Of a DNA stretch of 64,000 nucleotides, positions 50,943 through 59,453 are shown piece after piece. Both the position numbers and the translations under genes were made by a program. The stretch is from Rubrobacter tropicus. Its GTDB lineage: Bacteria > Actinomycetota > Rubrobacteria > Rubrobacterales > Rubrobacteraceae. Location: positions 124,001 through 188,000 of the forward strand of contig NZ_CP045120.1 in assembly GCF_011492945.1 (NCBI RefSeq), read 5' to 3'. The notes beneath the pieces were generated by a model. It was given only the letters and a program-made list of their open reading frames with translations, did not search any database and was not told the DNA's origin. Numbering within the stretch: the stretch's first letter is position 1; every line of letters begins with the position of its first letter.

Positions 50943-53300
50943 GTGATCCCCTTGGAGACCGAACGCCACGACGCCCAGGTATTCGAGGTCAACGACAACG
51001 CGCTCGCCGTCCTCGAGAAGCGCTACCTCAAGAAGAACGAGGCGGGCGACGCCATCGAGGAACCCATAGACATGTTCCGCCGCGTCGCCGGCACCATAGC
51101 CGAGCCCGAGGTGGACTTCGGAATAGCCCGCGGCCTCTCCGGCGACGAGGCCCGGGCCGTCTCCGAGGAGCAGGAGAAGCGCTTCCTTGACCTCATGCTC
51201 TCCCGGAAGTTCATGCCGAACTCTCCCACCCTGATGAACGCCGGTCGCGAGCTCGCCCAGCTCTCCGCCTGCTTTGTCCTCCCGGTGGAGGACTCCATAG
51301 ACTCGATCTACGACACCCTCAAGCACCAGGCCGTCATCCACAAGTCCGGCGGCGGCACGGGTTTTGGCTTCTCGAAGCTCCGGCCGAAGGGCGACGTCGT
51401 CTCCTCGACGATGGGGGTCTCTTCGGGTCCCGTCTCCTTTATGAGCGTCTTCGACGCCTCGACGGACAAGATCAAGCAGGGCGGGACGCGGCGCGGGGCG
51501 AACATGGGCATCCTCAGGGTGGACCACCCGGACATAGAAGGGTTCATCACCTGCAAGCACGACAACGACGAGATCAACAACTTCAACATAAGCGTCGCGA
51601 TCACCGACGAGTTCATGGAGAGGGCCCGCGCCGACCTCGACTTCGACCTCAAGAACCCCCGAGACGGCGAGGTCATAAAGACCGTAAGGGCGCAGGACCT
51701 CTTCCGTAAGATCGTCGAGGGGGCGTGGCTCAACGGCGAGCCGGGGGTGGTCTTCATAGACAGGATCAACGCCGACAACCCCACGCCGCAATTTCCCATA
51801 GAAGCCACGAATCCTTGTAGCGAGGCCCACCTCCCCGCCTACGATTCGTGCAACCTCGGCTCCATCAACCTGGAGCGCTTCGTGCTCACGGCCGCCCAAG
51901 CCGAAGAGAAGATCGCCCAGAACGGCCGAGCGTCCGGACCCCGCGCGCCGAAGGAGACCGACTGCGTGGACTGGGTCGCCCTCAAGGAGTGCGTGAGAAC
52001 GGCCGTGCGGTTCCTGGACAACGTGATCGAGCAGAACGACTACCCCCTGGCGGAGATCGCGCGCATGAGCCGCGGCAACCGCCGCATCGGCCTCGGCGTG
52101 ATGGGCTTCGCCGACGCCCTCGTAAAGCTCGGGGTTCCTTACGACTCCGGGCGGGCGCTGGAGCTCGCGAACTCATTTATGGAGTTCATCGACCGGCACG
52201 CTTGGGAGGCCTCCCGAGACCTGGCCGAGGAGCGCGGCGTCTTCGCCAACTGGGAAGGTTCCGTGCACAACGCCCGCGACGGCCGCCGCGTTCGGAACGC
52301 CACGGTGACGACCATCGCCCCGACCGGCACGATCTCCATGATCGCCGGCTGCTCCGGCGGCATCGAGCCGCTCTTCGCGGTCGCCTTCCTGCGCCGCCAG
52401 GCCGGTATGGAGATGCCCGACGTCAACCCCGAGTTCGTCAAGATCGCCAAGGACCGCGGCTTCTACTCCGAGGATTTGATGCGATCGGTCGCCGAGCACG
52501 GCTCCGTGCGCGACGTCGAGGAGGTGCCCGAAGACGTCCGCCGCGTCTGGGTCACGAGCCAGGAGATCTCCCCCGAAGACCACGTCAATATGCAGGCGGC
52601 GTTCCAGAAGCATACCTCGATGGGGATCAGCAAGACCATCAACCTGCCGAACGAGGCGACCATCCAGGACGTCGCCGACGCCTACACCCTCACCTACTCC
52701 GTGGGCTGCAAGGGCGTGGCCCTCTACCGCGACGGTTCGCGCGACGAGCAGGTGCTCTCGAAGGGGAGCGCCCCGACCGCCGCTCCCAGCTCCGGAGAGA
52801 ACCCTCCGGCCGCCGTCGCCCACGGCCCCTCGCTGGCGGAGGACAGGAACGGCCGACCGAACCTGCTGCCCGGCGTGACCAGGAAGCTCGCGACCGGCCA
52901 CGGCCCGATGTACGTGACGATGAGCGACGACGAGTTCGGCGCCAGGGAGTGCTTCGTGATCCTGGGCAAGCCCGGTGGGACGGCCGCCGCTTTCTCCGAC
53001 GCCCTGGGCCGCATGATCTCGCTGGCGCTCGCCCACGGCGCCTCCCCCGCCAAGGTCGTCCACCAGCTGCGCGGCATCCAGGACGGCCACAGGGTCGGAT
53101 TCGGGGAGAACACGGTGCTCTCCGTCCCCGACGGCGTGGCGAAGGCGATGGCCGAGCACTACCTGAAGGCCGAGGACGGCGCGTCCGCGGGGCAGCTCGC
53201 CTTGCCGGTCGCGGGCGCCTGCCCCGACTGCAGCGCGGGCCTCAGCCGCGAAGAGGGCTGCGTCGTCTGCCACTCCTGCGGCTACTCGAAGTGCTCGTGA
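50943..53300 (+). CDS. nrdJ: Adenosylcobalamin-dependent ribonucleotide reductase
   Basis: A 785-aa class II ribonucleotide reductase that converts ribonucleotides to deoxyribonucleotides using a cobalamin radical. Visible motifs are NSPTLMNAGRELAQLSACF, SGGGTGFGFSKLRPKGD, the thiyl-radical Cys C292 in NPCSEAHLP, and TIAPTGTISMIAGCSGGIEP. A C-terminal TSCPD-like domain (KLATGHGPMYVTMSDDE) precedes a final zinc-ribbon end (CPDCSAG, CHSCGYSKC). NPCSE instead of the common NPCGE is an unusual variant. Start is the GTG at 50943, or the TTG at 50952 with GGAAGG eight bases before it. No B12 riboswitch was found upstream. Confidence 0.93.
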   Translation: MIPLETERHDAQVFEVNDNALAVLEKRYLKKNEAGDAIEEPIDMFRRVAGTIAEPEVDFGIARGLSGDEARAVSEEQEKRFLDLMLSRKFMPNSPTLMNAGRELAQLSACFVLPVEDSIDSIYDTLKHQAVIHKSGGGTGFGFSKLRPKGDVVSSTMGVSSGPVSFMSVFDASTDKIKQGGTRRGANMGILRVDHPDIEGFITCKHDNDEINNFNISVAITDEFMERARADLDFDLKNPRDGEVIKTVRAQDLFRKIVEGAWLNGEPGVVFIDRINADNPTPQFPIEATNPCSEAHLPAYDSCNLGSINLERFVLTAAQAEEKIAQNGRASGPRAPKETDCVDWVALKECVRTAVRFLDNVIEQNDYPLAEIARMSRGNRRIGLGVMGFADALVKLGVPYDSGRALELANSFMEFIDRHAWEASRDLAEERGVFANWEGSVHNARDGRRVRNATVTTIAPTGTISMIAGCSGGIEPLFAVAFLRRQAGMEMPDVNPEFVKIAKDRGFYSEDLMRSVAEHGSVRDVEEVPEDVRRVWVTSQEISPEDHVNMQAAFQKHTSMGISKTINLPNEATIQDVADAYTLTYSVGCKGVALYRDGSRDEQVLSKGSAPTAAPSSGENPPAAVAHGPSLAEDRNGRPNLLPGVTRKLATGHGPMYVTMSDDEFGARECFVILGKPGGTAAAFSDALGRMISLALAHGASPAKVVHQLRGIQDGHRVGFGENTVLSVPDGVAKAMAEHYLKAEDGASAGQLALPVAGACPDCSAGLSREEGCVVCHSCGYSKCS

Positions 53301-53463
53301 CGGCCGTGGGACGACGCTTCAGGGAGAACCGGCAAGCAAGGGGTGCGCCGACGGCCCCAATCAGCGCACCCGCCGGAACACACGGCCCAACCGACGAGAG
53401 GGGTATCTGATATGGGCTGGACAAGATGGACGAGGGGCGACCGGGAACCCCGAGACGCGACGG

Positions 53464-53933
53464 ATGCCCCCGGCCGACGAACCCTACCACTCCCCGCCCG
53501 CAGACCCGCGCGGCTACCGCCCGGAGCGGCGCGAGCGCGCGGACTCCTACTGGACCTTCCTCATACTGGGTCTCGCCACCCCCTTTCTACTGGCCGTGTT
53601 CCTCTACCCGCTCGCCTGGTACCCGGTCTGGTACGTGGTTCTGCCCGTCGTGGGCCTCGTCGCGAGCTTGCTGCGCTGGGCCCAACCCGCGGCACCACCG
53701 CCGGGCGGCCCCATGCCGTGGGATCTCGGCCCCATCCTTTCGTCCCAGGTAGCCCTCACGTGGGCCGTCGCCATCCTCGTGGCGTGGTTCGTGCTTTCCC
53801 GCATCACCGGCGCGGGCCCGGCTGGCCGGAGGATAGCCCAGCCAGAAGAGGATTCCGCGGCGGACTGCGCCTGGCGCTCCTGGCGACGTTCCTGCTGGCG
53901 ATCTTCTGGGCCAACCGCATGCTCGCGGCCTGA
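53464..53933 (+). pseudogene. Frameshifted small membrane protein
   Basis: An ATG at 53464 opens a protein with two or three membrane segments (FLILGLATPFLLAVFLYPLA, VLPVVGLVASLL, VALTWAVAILVAWFVL). After about residue 130 the frame becomes Arg/Ser/Trp-rich. In the -1 frame a third-type hydrophobic helix continues (LRLALLATFLLAIFWANRML) to a stop at 53933. The most economical reading is one lost or gained base near 53850-53870. An upstream ATG at 53412 reads MGWTRWTRGDREPRDATD in another frame and may be the true N-terminus. Confidence 0.6.
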
Positions 53934-53952
53934 TCCCTCCCGGAGCCTCCGC

Positions 53953-54387
53953 CTACCGGGCGTCCTCCAATAACTCGTAGGGGTCGCCCTGCTCGACGTA
54001 GAACCGCAACAGCCTCTCTATGACCTCCGCCATATAGACAGGACGCCCCGCGAGCGCGCTCTGGTCCGCCAAGACCCGATCCACGGCGAACCTCACGTCC
54101 TTATGGATCTTCGCGGAGATCGGCACCATGTTCGGGTCCGAGTTCCTTCCCCCCTTCGGACGTCCCGGCCTCCTCCCCGACCTTCGCGTCGGTCCCGGCG
54201 TCCGCGTCACCCCACCGGGCGCAGCCGGCGCCCGGCGCCCAGGCCCATCGGCCGCCTCGGGTACCAACGCCGCTGACGTCTCCCCTCCACCGGCCTCCCC
54301 CACGTCCTCAACCTCGAGCCCCTCGAGCTCCTCCTCCATCATCGCCGCCAGGGGATTCGCCGCCCGGTCGATCCTGTCCCTCCCCAA
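53953..54387 (-). CDS. Ribbon-helix-helix partition partner (ParG-like)
   Basis: A 144-aa protein. The first 95 residues are acidic then Arg/Pro-rich and disordered. Residues 95-140 have the ribbon-helix-helix pattern (NMVPISAKIHKDVRFAVDRV then AEVIERLLRFYVEQGD). Its place two bases downstream of a short ParA matches parFG-type loci, in which the partner binds the centromere and represses the operon. The TTG at 54387 is the chosen start. Confidence 0.75.
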   Translation of the reverse strand: MGRDRIDRAANPLAAMMEEELEGLEVEDVGEAGGGETSAALVPEAADGPGRRAPAAPGGVTRTPGPTRRSGRRPGRPKGGRNSDPNMVPISAKIHKDVRFAVDRVLADQSALAGRPVYMAEVIERLLRFYVEQGDPYELLEDAR

Positions 54388-54389
54388 CG

Positions 54390-55037
54390 CTAACCCCTAC
54401 CCACTAGAGCGCGCCTCGCGCCCACGATCTCCTCCACAGCCTCACCGGCAACCCTCTCGTAGGAGCGCCATGCCTCCTGCGCCCTGCTGTTCGGGAACTC
54501 GTAGACGAGCCTACCCGTCTGCGTGGCCGTGTCGAAGGCCTGCCTCCTCCGGATCTCGGGACCGAAGACCGGCTGCCCCGTAGCCTCGAGCTGCTCCCGC
54601 CGCTCCTGCGCCTGCGTGTTCCACCAACCCACCATCGTGAGCAGCACCCTGTAGCTCGCATTCATCTTGCGCAGTCGGGCCAGAAACCCCATCAACGGCC
54701 GCATCGACAGCCCCTCCGCCGTCGTGGGCACCACGATCAGGTCCGAACCCCTCACCGCGGCCCGAAGGTCCACGTCGCTGGGCCGCCCCTGCGAGTCGAA
54801 GACGACGTTCTCGTAGCGCTGCCATCCCCCGCCGTCTCCCAAACCCACCACATCGAACGGCCACGGCTCCAGGTCCGCCGGACGCGCCGCCCGCCAATGG
54901 ACAAGGCTCTGGTTGGGGTCCGCGTCCACCACGACCGTAGTCCCCTCCCCGAAGCGAGCCCCAAGCGCCGCCCCGAGGTGCATGGCCGTCACGCTCTTCC
55001 CCACGCCGCCCTTGTATCCCATCACGTTTATCCTCAC
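54390..55037 (-). CDS. parA: ParA-type partition ATPase (short, ParF-like)
   Basis: A 215-aa ATPase with deviant Walker A at residues 7-15 (GYKGGVGKS), switch region VVVDADPNQS and DLIVVPTTAEGLSM. The length and the lack of an N-terminal HTH put it with type Ib partition ATPases. The GTG at 55037 has GGGAGGG upstream and gives the usual start just before the P-loop. The ATG at 55079 would add 14 residues. It segregates the plasmid together with the ribbon-helix-helix partner. Confidence 0.93.
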   Translation of the reverse strand: MRINVMGYKGGVGKSVTAMHLGAALGARFGEGTTVVVDADPNQSLVHWRAARPADLEPWPFDVVGLGDGGGWQRYENVVFDSQGRPSDVDLRAAVRGSDLIVVPTTAEGLSMRPLMGFLARLRKMNASYRVLLTMVGWWNTQAQERREQLEATGQPVFGPEIRRRQAFDTATQTGRLVYEFPNSRAQEAWRSYERVAGEAVEEIVGARRALVGRG

Positions 55038-55094
55038 GCTCGTGCCCTCCCGCGCCCGCCCGATCCGTACCCATGCCATCTTAAAGTTCAGCAC

Positions 55095-55122
55095 ACGATA
55101 AATCAACATTACGAAAATGTAA
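55095..55122 (-). promoter_or_regulatory. Predicted parA promoter
   Basis: TTACAT and TATCGT are separated by 16 bases on the minus strand. The -35 element lies inside the inverted repeat at 55108-55136, consistent with autorepression. Confidence 0.5.
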
Positions 55123-55136
55123 TTCATTTTCGTAAT
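55108..55136. promoter_or_regulatory. Operator/centromere-like inverted repeat
   Basis: ATTACGAAAATG and its exact reverse complement CATTTTCGTAAT are separated by five bases. The region is AT-rich in a GC-rich background and lies upstream of parA. It is a likely binding site for the ribbon-helix-helix partner. Confidence 0.65.
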
Positions 55137-55450
55137 TCAATTATTGTCTCTAGGGTTCTCCAACGGGGCCGTCGGCCCGCCGCCCCGGCCACCCGCGCTC
55201 CCCCGGTTGTCCTGCAGGCCCCATGCCCGCTCACACCTTCCGCGCCCGCGGGGGGGCCTCCACCACCACTTCAAGGGGCTATCGACGTCTCAGAGAACCC
55301 CTCATCGTCCTTACAGGAGAAATTTGGCTGCGATCAGGGAGAGGTTAGGCGGCCCGACGAGCCCGTCCCGGCCGCGAGCCGGAAGAGCGCTTTGTGGATG
55401 GCCGCTCCGACAAGCCACCATAGACCACCGCCCCAGGCACTCTTGATTCC

Positions 55451-55483
55451 CATTTACGTAAATTAGATACATTTTCGTAATTC
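55451..55483. repeat. Second cluster of CATTTTCGTAAT-like repeats
   Basis: CATTTACGTAAATT and CATTTTCGTAATTC are direct repeats 19 bases apart. ATTTACGTAAAT within the first is a perfect palindrome. They share the core of the parA inverted repeat, 330 bp away. The stretch 55137-55450 between the two clusters holds no convincing gene. Confidence 0.55.
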
Positions 55484-55489
55484 TGATAT

Positions 55490-55872
55490 GTCGCGTGGCG
55501 CCGGCCTCGCTGGGGGAGAAGACGCATGGTGCGGCCCTTGTCGGCGACGGCGCGCTGCACGCCCTGGCGGAGCCACCAGGTCGCGTAGGTGGAGAAGCGC
55601 AGTCCCTTCTCAGGGCCGAACATCTCGACCGCCTTAATGAGACCTATGTTGCCCTCCTGGATAATGTCCTCGAAGGGCAGTCCCTGGCCCCGGTAGCGCT
55701 AGGCGACGTGGACCACCAGCCTCAGGTTGCGCTCGATCAGGGTGCGCTTCGAGCGCGCGCAGCCCCAGCCCAATGCGCGGGCCAGCCGGCGCTCCTGGTC
55801 TGCGGTGAGCAATTCGCCCCTGTCGATGCGGGCGAGCTAGTCGTCGATCACAGAGGAGGGCGGAGCGCTCAT
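55490..55872 (-). pseudogene. Truncated sigma-70 factor with two in-frame amber codons
   Basis: Read from an ATG at 55872, the frame encodes sigma-70 region 1.2 to 2.4 ([68 protein letters not shown]). Codon 12 (55837-55839) and codon 58 (55699-55701) are TAG, where relatives have Tyr and Lys. Similarity ends after RTMRL near 55520, close to the repeat cluster at 55451-55483. Regions 3 and 4 are missing. The start overlaps the upstream gene (ATGA), suggesting it was once an operon member. Confidence 0.8.
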
Positions 55873-56108
55873 TGCGCCTGCCGCGACCTTGAGGCCGCCG
55901 GCTCGCCGAGGTCCTCAAGCAAGAACCGGGCCCTCTCTATTGACGCCCGCGCGCGCGAGGGGTCGAGCGTGATGAGGTCCTCGGCTTCGAGTGCGAGTCC
56001 GACCACCTCCGCCCCGAGGGTGCCGACGGCGGGCCTGCCTCTATACAGCCGGAAGATCGCGGCCCACAAAGCCTGCAAGTCTGCCCGCGTCTGCTCCGCC
56101 GGCATCAC
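55869..56108 (-). CDS. Unknown 79-aa helical protein
   Basis: GTG start overlapping the previous stop. It is helical (QTRADLQALWAAIFRLYRG, LALEAEDLITLDPSRARASI) and acidic. It is coupled to the sigma remnant downstream. No family recognised. Confidence 0.6.
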   Translation of the reverse strand: MMPAEQTRADLQALWAAIFRLYRGRPAVGTLGAEVVGLALEAEDLITLDPSRARASIERARFLLEDLGEPAASRSRQAQ

Positions 56109-56716
56109 CCGCTGGACCCTTCGGGCCGTCCGCCCCCGGTGTTGGCCTGCACGATGTGGACGAGGAAACCGCCCGACTTTATCGCTGCCGAGGTGACGGG
56201 TAGCAGCGCCGCGAACGTCTTGTCACCCTCTCCGGTCACATCCCGGGCCGCCATCAGCTCTTCGACGTACGGAAACCGCTCCGGGTGTGAGACGGAGACG
56301 TGCCAGCCGGCCGCGCCGTCCGGCTCGGCGAGGATCTGAGCCTTGCCCATCCGGAAGACCCGCGCGTCGGGCGCCCGCTTCCTGAGGGCCTCCGGCACGC
56401 GCGCCGGCGTGGGCGAGATAACGGACGCGGTGGGGGAGTGGTCTTCTGGGGGGTCCAGCGTGCGCTCGACCACGCCCAGGGCGCGCACCGTCGCCCCCGC
56501 CGCCTCCGCGTCCCCCGACAGGCCGCCCGCCGCCGCCTCGTGGCGCATGGCGAAGATCGCCGCCTTGCACATTGCCAGGCTCCCGCGCGCGTCTTCCCGC
56601 ATCCACCGGGCGGCCTCCCGGCGCAGGTCCGCTTCGGGCATGCCGCCCGCGACGAAATCCGCGAGAATAACCTCCAGGCCCGAGTAGGCGTACGCGAAGG
56701 CCTCGGGCGCCCTCAC
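56105..56716 (-). CDS. Unknown 203-aa protein
   Basis: The GTG at 56716 overlaps the stop of the upstream gene. The first half is helical (EVILADFVAGGMPEADLRRE) and the second is beta-rich (WHVSVSHPERFPYVEELMAA). No family recognised. It lies in a minus-strand operon of three unknown genes ending at the sigma remnant. Confidence 0.65.
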   Translation of the reverse strand: MRAPEAFAYAYSGLEVILADFVAGGMPEADLRREAARWMREDARGSLAMCKAAIFAMRHEAAAGGLSGDAEAAGATVRALGVVERTLDPPEDHSPTASVISPTPARVPEALRKRAPDARVFRMGKAQILAEPDGAAGWHVSVSHPERFPYVEELMAARDVTGEGDKTFAALLPVTSAAIKSGGFLVHIVQANTGGGRPEGSSG

Positions 56717-57189
56717 TCGTACCCGCCACCCCTCGGGTCGAGCTCGACGGGGACCACGAAGAGGGCTTTTCGTGGCTTCAGGGTCTTGCCGTCCGCCGGC
56801 CGCACCCAAACCGTTCCGAGCTCCGGGTCGTGCGTCTCCTCGAAGCCCGCCCGCCGTAGGTCCTCCCGGCCCTTCTCCGTGGCCGGGTTGTTCGGCGCCC
56901 ACGGTTCGGGACCGGCCGCCAGGCCTCGCGGCAGGGTTTCGCAGACCGCGAGCATCAACGCCTCCCGGCCCTCCCCGTGCATGTCCTCGTGTACCCGGGC
57001 AACCTCCTCGATCCCGCGGGCGGCCACCGCGCCGGGCGCCTGGATGATGAGGCGGCCGTCGCTGTACGTCCTGTGTGTCCACCCGTCGCCCGGCGGATCG
57101 AAAGTGCCGAGGTACGACCAGGCGCTCATCGTATCCTCAACGTCCGACTCCGTCGGTGTTGTATCGCCGTCCATGCGACTTTCGCTCAC
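56713..57189 (-). CDS. Unknown 158-aa acidic protein
   Basis: A GTG start at 57189. It is an acidic beta-rich protein (WSYLGTFDPPGDGWTHRTY, GRLIIQAPGAVAARGIEEVA). It is the first gene of the operon and has a predicted promoter 36 bases upstream. Confidence 0.65.
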   Translation of the reverse strand: MSESRMDGDTTPTESDVEDTMSAWSYLGTFDPPGDGWTHRTYSDGRLIIQAPGAVAARGIEEVARVHEDMHGEGREALMLAVCETLPRGLAAGPEPWAPNNPATEKGREDLRRAGFEETHDPELGTVWVRPADGKTLKPRKALFVVPVELDPRGGGYE

Positions 57190-57893
57190 GGCTTCGCCCC
57201 CTCTGACTCTTCCACTGTGTCTGCATAATACAACACACCCCTCCGGTCCAACCGCCGACTTTCGGCGTGGGGAAGGGGCTCAGATTACGAATGGGCATCG
57301 CCAGCATCACCGACGCCTGCCAGGCGAACACCGTCCTCACGCGCCTGCGGTCCCGGACGCCCTGCCTCGATCCCTCGCCAGGGCCGACCCCGCGTCCACC
57401 GCCACGCCGTACGCGAAAGTTAGCGCCACCGTCGTCCGGACGATCAGGACCGACCACCCTTCATACTCCGACTTCGTCCGCCGTTCTTGTCGTCGGGCGC
57501 TTGGTAGAACGTCTCCGCGCTGAAACACTCCAGCACTATAATTACGGATAATACATTGAAGTCAGCACGCGCTAGCGGGACAACTCGATAAGCAGCGCAA
57601 CAACTGGCAAAGCAAAAGCCAGATAGGCAGAGAAAATCTAGGCCAGCCAAAAAAACCATAACCATTGAGGAATCAACAGTAGGACCACAGCGGGCAGTTT
57701 CGCCCGCGCACAGCAGCCACGATATGGCCGGGCAGAACACCGCCAAGACGGAACGCGGCGAGGTGGGGTAGAAAAGGTCACGCGGAACACCGACTGTCAT
57801 TTCGCAGAGATGTATTATGTATAAATGGTCCGGTGAAAGGCCTTGGGCCGCCAAATGGACCGACGACGGCAAAGATTCCTGGTGGGGGGGCGC
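57190..57893. other. Gene-poor region between repA and the three-gene operon
   Basis: About 700 bp without a convincing gene. The part 57540-57680 is markedly less GC-rich than the rest of the window. A 142-codon minus-strand frame (57444-57872) has unusual Cys- and Ser-rich hydrophobic stretches and no ribosome binding site, so I do not call it. It may hold a replication-control RNA or remnants of transferred DNA. Confidence 0.4.
57225..57251 (-). promoter_or_regulatory. Predicted promoter for the 56713-57189 operon
   Basis: On the minus strand TTGGAC and TATTAT are separated by 15 bases, about 36 bases upstream of the GTG start. Confidence 0.4.
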
Positions 57894-59345
57894 TCAGGTT
57901 TCCCTCTCGACCGTGCCGACCACGATACCGATCTCCGAAGTGGGGGAGAGGATGCCGTGCAGCTCCTCGTCGAGAACGTCCTTGAACCTTGTACGAATGT
58001 ACTCCTCGGCGAAGGTGTTGGGCACCGCGACGGTCAGGGTGTCGTCTTCCAGTCCGACAGCGGTCACGCTTTCGAACCACACCCTCAGGCTGGAGACGTC
58101 GATGCGGTCAGCGGCGCGTTCGAGGACTTGCTCCCAGACCCGCGCCGCGCCCTCGTGGGGGGTGAAAGTAACCTGCTCGTCCTCGCCGCCGTCGCCGGCG
58201 TCTCGCCCGTTGGCCGGTTCGAGAGGCGCGACGTCCGCCTCGTGCAACCTGCGCTGGGGGGGCTCGATCGGCAGCGGCAGGCGGTCGCCGATGTACTTCT
58301 TGAGCCATGCACCGGGGCTGCGCACGTTCTTCTGGTAGGGGAGGGCCTCCACGTAGAAGCGGCACGCCTCCGCGCCCTGCTCGTGGATAAGCGTCCGGGC
58401 CACGTTCGCCCAGACCCCGTTGCGCAGCAGCGCCCGGTAGACCCCACTCTGCTCCGGTCCCCATGACCGGTCGAGGTAGCTTCTCGCCTCGACGAACTCC
58501 GCGGCCACGCGGTAGTGGACGCGGTTGCCCTCGTAGACCACGGCTGCGAGGAAACCCCGGTCTTTCATCTCCTTGTGGGAGGGCTCGAGCTTCTCCTTTA
58601 CCTTCGACGGCTGCTTGTAGCTGGCGGGCATCCCTATGTGGTCCTTGAGGACCATGATGTCCTCGCTCCACGTCAGGCCATCGCCCCGCTTGTAGTCGAT
58701 GCGCCTGTACAGGCTCTTCGCGTAGCCCTTTGTCAGGGATAGGCAGAAGTTGAGATCGAGCTGCTTTATGTGGCCGTGCGACAGGCTCCGGACGAGGATC
58801 TCGTCGAACCTCAGCTTGTGGCGCTCCGTCGCCCGGCCGTAGCGGTCCTCGTTTGCCTCGAACTCGACCCGCCACGGTATGAAGTGCGCGCTGCCGTAAG
58901 CCTTCTTGTCCTCCCGGTAGAACGCGTCGATCGCGTCCATGAGCGTCTTGTTGATCTTGAGTATCGAATCCCTGACCCTACGGTAATTCTTCCCGTTGTC
59001 CTTTAGGCCCAGGATGTTCAGGACCTCGTAGAGCGTGAACGGTATCCTCCCGTCCTCCGGTATCCCTCCGAGCTTTTCCTTGGCCAGCGCGTGCATCGCC
59101 AGGTACACATCCCCGTCGAAGACGTCGAGCTCGCCGTACTCTTCGGGTGGTCGCCATCGCCACATGCGCTGGCCCACGCTTCCATCGGCCTTCCTGTACT
59201 CCTGGATGTACTCCCGGTATCCGTTCTTGCCGACACTGACCCGGCCGCCAAACAGGGGAGGTTCCTCGAGGTTGAGCTCGACGTTGACTACATCCGGTGC
59301 CCGCTCCCGATCCGTACGCGCCAGCGCTTTGCCCGCTTCAGCCAC
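57894..59345 (-). CDS. repA: Replication initiator RepA with C-terminal DnaA-domain-I-like module
   Basis: A 483-aa plasmid replication initiator. Residues 30-330 match the RPA/RepA winged-helix initiators (MWRWRPPEEYGELDVFDGDV, IPFTLYEVLNILGL, LDLNFCLSLTKGYAKSLYRR). After an acidic linker, the last 80 residues (from VWEQVLERAADRIDVSSLRV, about residue 400) resemble the N-terminal domain of DnaA, which contacts the DnaB helicase. The protein should bind the adjacent iterons and load helicase. The GTG at 59345 has GGGAGG six bases upstream and is preferred over a TTG at 59366. Confidence 0.9.
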   Translation of the reverse strand: MAEAGKALARTDRERAPDVVNVELNLEEPPLFGGRVSVGKNGYREYIQEYRKADGSVGQRMWRWRPPEEYGELDVFDGDVYLAMHALAKEKLGGIPEDGRIPFTLYEVLNILGLKDNGKNYRRVRDSILKINKTLMDAIDAFYREDKKAYGSAHFIPWRVEFEANEDRYGRATERHKLRFDEILVRSLSHGHIKQLDLNFCLSLTKGYAKSLYRRIDYKRGDGLTWSEDIMVLKDHIGMPASYKQPSKVKEKLEPSHKEMKDRGFLAAVVYEGNRVHYRVAAEFVEARSYLDRSWGPEQSGVYRALLRNGVWANVARTLIHEQGAEACRFYVEALPYQKNVRSPGAWLKKYIGDRLPLPIEPPQRRLHEADVAPLEPANGRDAGDGGEDEQVTFTPHEGAARVWEQVLERAADRIDVSSLRVWFESVTAVGLEDDTLTVAVPNTFAEEYIRTRFKDVLDEELHGILSPTSEIGIVVGTVERET

Positions 59346-59374
59346 CCAATCCCTCCCTGTTAACAAGACAGAAC

Positions 59375-59402
59375 ATTAAACACAAACAGAACATCATGTA
59401 AA
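59375..59402 (-). promoter_or_regulatory. Predicted repA promoter
   Basis: On the minus strand TTTACA and TTTAAT are separated by 16 bases in an AT-rich patch between repA and the iterons. RepA bound to the iterons could repress it. Confidence 0.5.
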
Positions 59403-59441
59403 CGGATCGGAAAGATACAAAACCGTGTGTTTGCAGGCGTT

Positions 59442-59450
59442 TTGTCCGCA
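59442..59450 (+). promoter_or_regulatory. Possible DnaA box
   Basis: TTGTCCGCA differs by one base from the TTNTCCACA consensus. It abuts the iteron array. A single near-match can occur by chance. Confidence 0.3.
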
Positions 59451-59453
59451 GAA

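Noticed and set aside
53840-53880. Programmed ribosomal frameshift in the membrane protein
   Set aside because: No slippery heptamer or downstream pseudoknot was evident. Decay or sequence error is simpler.
55690-55840. Amber codon recoding in the sigma-like gene
   Set aside because: The gene is also truncated after region 2.4, and no other gene in the window shows internal TAG codons.
57444-57872. 142-codon minus-strand frame after repA
   Set aside because: No ribosome binding site, odd Cys/Ser-rich hydrophobic stretches, and it lies in the low-GC patch. Not convincing as a gene.
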